Source of the DNA: Kangiella sediminilitoris
GTDB lineage: Bacteria; Pseudomonadota; Gammaproteobacteria; Enterobacterales; Kangiellaceae
Length of the DNA stretch: 64,000 nt
Assembly (NCBI RefSeq): GCF_001708405.1
Contig: NZ_CP012418.1
Span: 1,178,001-1,242,000 of the forward strand
Direction: 5' to 3'
Below the pieces are notes generated by a model. That model had not been told where the DNA came from. It made no database searches and saw nothing but the letters and a program-made list of their open reading frames with translations. A program made the position numbers and the translations under genes. The stretch's first letter is position 1. Every line of letters begins with the position of its first letter. Of this stretch, positions 62,260-64,000 are shown piece after piece.

Positions 62260-62556
62260 GGATATTTGGCCAGTTTGAGCTATCAGCTGGCTTTTTTATC
62301 TCCCTACTTACAAAGTAAAAGAAGGTACGCTTATAAGCAATTAAGATACAGTTTACCTGACCCTGATCAACGAAAAGTTGATTAGCTTATGTTATCTTTT
62401 AACAACTTGATGGCTTACTAACCAGGAAGGTTAATACTTATAATTTTTAAAGTAGATGAAAGGATAAGTGAGGAAGCATCAGTCGCAACAAGCCTAAGAT
62501 AGGCAGGGTAATCATTCCAGTTAATCAAGTACCCTGAAAACTAAAAGGAAACTACT
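62260..62556. other. Intergenic region between the copper cluster and the SDR gene
   Basis: 297 bases without a gene. A terminator-like hairpin stands at 62269-62297, and a small ATCAAC-gaaaa-GTTGAT hairpin at 62366-62382. No clear promoter was chosen. Confidence 0.5.
62269..62297 (+). terminator. Probable terminator of the copper cluster
   Basis: GCCAG / CTGGC stem with a 13-base loop followed by TTTTTT. Short stem, good T-run. Confidence 0.55.
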
Positions 62557-63318
62557 ATGAGCTCGGATACGGATAAAAAAGTTGCTCTGGTCACGGGTGC
62601 CAGTGCAGGAATAGGCAAGGCGACAGCTAAGGCATTCGCTAATCGAGGTGATATCGTGATCTTATCTGACGTTGATGAGAAGCGGGGCCAGGCAGTAGCA
62701 GAAGAAATTAATGCCGATAACGGCGAAGCTGTTTTCATCAAAGCTGATGTTAGCAACCATAAGACGGTTAAGAAGCTCATAGAAAAGATCGAATCAAAAT
62801 ACGGACGACTTAATTACGCTTTCAATAATGCCGGTATTGAAGGAGAGCAGGCTGATACTGCTGATTGTACTTTCGAAAACTGGGATAGAACCATAGCCAT
62901 TAATCTGACCGGCGTCTTCAACTGTATGAAATATGAATTACCGATTATGCTTAAAAGCGTAGGAAGTTCAATCGTTAATACCGCCTCAATTGCGGGTAAA
63001 GTTGGCTTTAATTCACTACCGGCTTACTGTGCGTCAAAAGGGGGTGTAATACAGCTCACCAAAACCGCCGCACTGGAATACGCCACACGCTCAATTCGAA
63101 TTAATGCGTTATGTCCTGCCGTTATCGACACTGAAATGGTACAGCGTGTTACTGGCAACGATCCAGAAACCTTTAAAGAATTCGCCAAGCTACAACCGAT
63201 GGAACGTGTCGGACAGCCAGAAGAAGTCGCTGACTGTGTTCTATGGCTTTGCTCCGAACATTCAAGTTTTATAACTGGGCAGGCGCTTGATGTTGATGGT
63301 GGTTACTTGGCCAGGTAA
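62557..63318 (+). CDS. SDR-family oxidoreductase (253 aa)
   Basis: Classical short-chain dehydrogenase. Cofactor motif TGASAGIG (residues about 14-21), an Asp after beta-2 (LSDVD) favouring NAD(H), NNAG near 91-94, and the active-site Ser-Tyr-Lys in TASIAGKVG and YCASKGG. The C-terminal [13 protein letters not shown] is standard. Substrate unknown; glucose-dehydrogenase-like annotation would be a guess. Single gene convergent with the LysE exporter. Confidence 0.9.
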   Translation: MSSDTDKKVALVTGASAGIGKATAKAFANRGDIVILSDVDEKRGQAVAEEINADNGEAVFIKADVSNHKTVKKLIEKIESKYGRLNYAFNNAGIEGEQADTADCTFENWDRTIAINLTGVFNCMKYELPIMLKSVGSSIVNTASIAGKVGFNSLPAYCASKGGVIQLTKTAALEYATRSIRINALCPAVIDTEMVQRVTGNDPETFKEFAKLQPMERVGQPEEVADCVLWLCSEHSSFITGQALDVDGGYLAR

Positions 63319-63367
63319 CTCTTGCTACTCACTTGGATCTATAGAGTGAATTTACACGCTATAACCT

Positions 63368-63991
63368 TCAGCCTAATGCCAACCAGATACCGACTGCCAT
63401 CATTAAGCTACCGGAAAGTCGGTTGATCAATCGCACATTGTCACTGCGCTGCAACATACTTCTTAGGGTCTTTCCACCGGTGGCATAGAGCATTAAAAAC
63501 GTAAACTCACTTAATAATATGATGACAACCAGAGCTGCGAGTTGTGGTGGCATCGGCATCTCTGGGTTGATAAAAGAAGGTAACAAAGAGACGGTAAAAG
63601 CCCAGCCTTTAGGGTTGGCGATCGCAGTGACGAAACCCTGGGTCGCGAGTTGTCGACCGGAGACACTTTTCGAATAGTCATCGCCCAGGTCAATGGCCAT
63701 TTTGCCCCGTGAGCGCCACATCTGTACCCCAAGGTAAATCAAATAAGCGCCGCCAGCGTATTTGAGAACCATAAATGCAGAAGGGTAGTTCAGCATGATG
63801 CTGGCCACGCCAACCACAGCCAACACTGAAACCAGCGCTACACCAATCAATTCTCCCCACATCATATACATGGTGCGGCGCACACCAATACTCATACCAA
63901 GCGTGAGCGCCAGGGTCATACACATTCCCGGCGTTGCAGAAATGACAAGAAACGTTGGTATAAAGAGTAAAAGTAATGTGGTATCTAGCAT
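63368..63991 (-). CDS. LysE/RhtB-family amino acid exporter (207 aa)
   Basis: Inner-membrane exporter with about six helices. PTFLVISATPGMCMTLALTLG and GVRRTMYMMWGELIGV are the LysE/RhtB signature region, and GGAYLIYLGVQMWRSRG follows. A second half with PKGWAFTVSLLPSFINPE completes the usual repeat. Complete in the window; the ATG ends 9 bases from the edge so its promoter is outside. Substrate (homoserine, threonine, lysine or other) unknown. Confidence 0.92.
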   Translation of the reverse strand: MLDTTLLLLFIPTFLVISATPGMCMTLALTLGMSIGVRRTMYMMWGELIGVALVSVLAVVGVASIMLNYPSAFMVLKYAGGAYLIYLGVQMWRSRGKMAIDLGDDYSKSVSGRQLATQGFVTAIANPKGWAFTVSLLPSFINPEMPMPPQLAALVVIILLSEFTFLMLYATGGKTLRSMLQRSDNVRLINRLSGSLMMAVGIWLALG

Positions 63992-64000
63992 GCTGACAAG

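Overview
The window looks like chromosomal DNA of a marine-type gammaproteobacterium with moderate GC. The conserved order yceF / yceD-rpmF-plsX-fabH-fabD-fabG-acpP-fabF-pabC-mltG-tmk-holB-pilZ-tatD is the gammaproteobacterial fab/tmk block. The gene complement (NhaD antiporter, several secreted subtilases, phenylalanine/tyrosine breakdown, PurT) would fit Kangiella or a relative. That genus is an inference from gene content, not something the sequence proves. No tRNA, rRNA, insertion sequence, CRISPR array or phage gene was recognised.

Layout. 1-866: end of a cation diffusion facilitator. 878-15423: the fab/tmk block, with rpmF at 2185-2349 (a 54-codon gene), and with a TetR regulator and an S41 lipoprotein inserted between mltG and tmk. 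15424-29653: an accessory island. It holds three secreted S8 serine proteases, two of them ending in SLH-like repeats, around a signalling block: secreted protein, FHA-GAF protein, Ser/Thr kinase with a predicted periplasmic TPR region, cytosolic histidine kinase, and NarL-type response regulator. The 14-base sequence CTAGGGGTTTTCCC lies 63-66 bases before the first and third protease genes, and a 13/14 copy lies before the second. The simplest reading is a dedicated phosphorelay controlling a secreted protease set. I regard this as the most interesting system here.

29755-37317: housekeeping genes (glutaryl-CoA dehydrogenase, Prc protease, MscS channel, ZntB, MoeB, PurT). 37338-45656: a micro-oxic/anaerobic block with a tyrosine-decarboxylase-like PLP enzyme, a radical SAM protein plus DGC protein, the anaerobic ribonucleotide reductase nrdD-nrdG, a DNR-type regulator and a porin. 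Four TTGA-N6-TCAA (FNR/DNR) boxes sit in its promoters. The NrdD glycyl-radical tail is encoded by a separate small gene between nrdD and nrdG.

45717-52364: pirin, then a minus-strand operon hpd-VOC-phhA-trhP for Phe/Tyr oxidation with a tRNA modification gene at its end, then NhaD. 52505-54002: a Tat-exported kelch protein and a YqaA-like membrane protein. 54128-62259: a copper/silver efflux cluster (Met/His/Cys-rich secreted protein, CusC-, CusB- and CusA-like proteins, CopC, CopD, NTF2-like protein). 62557-63991: an SDR oxidoreductase and a LysE-type exporter.
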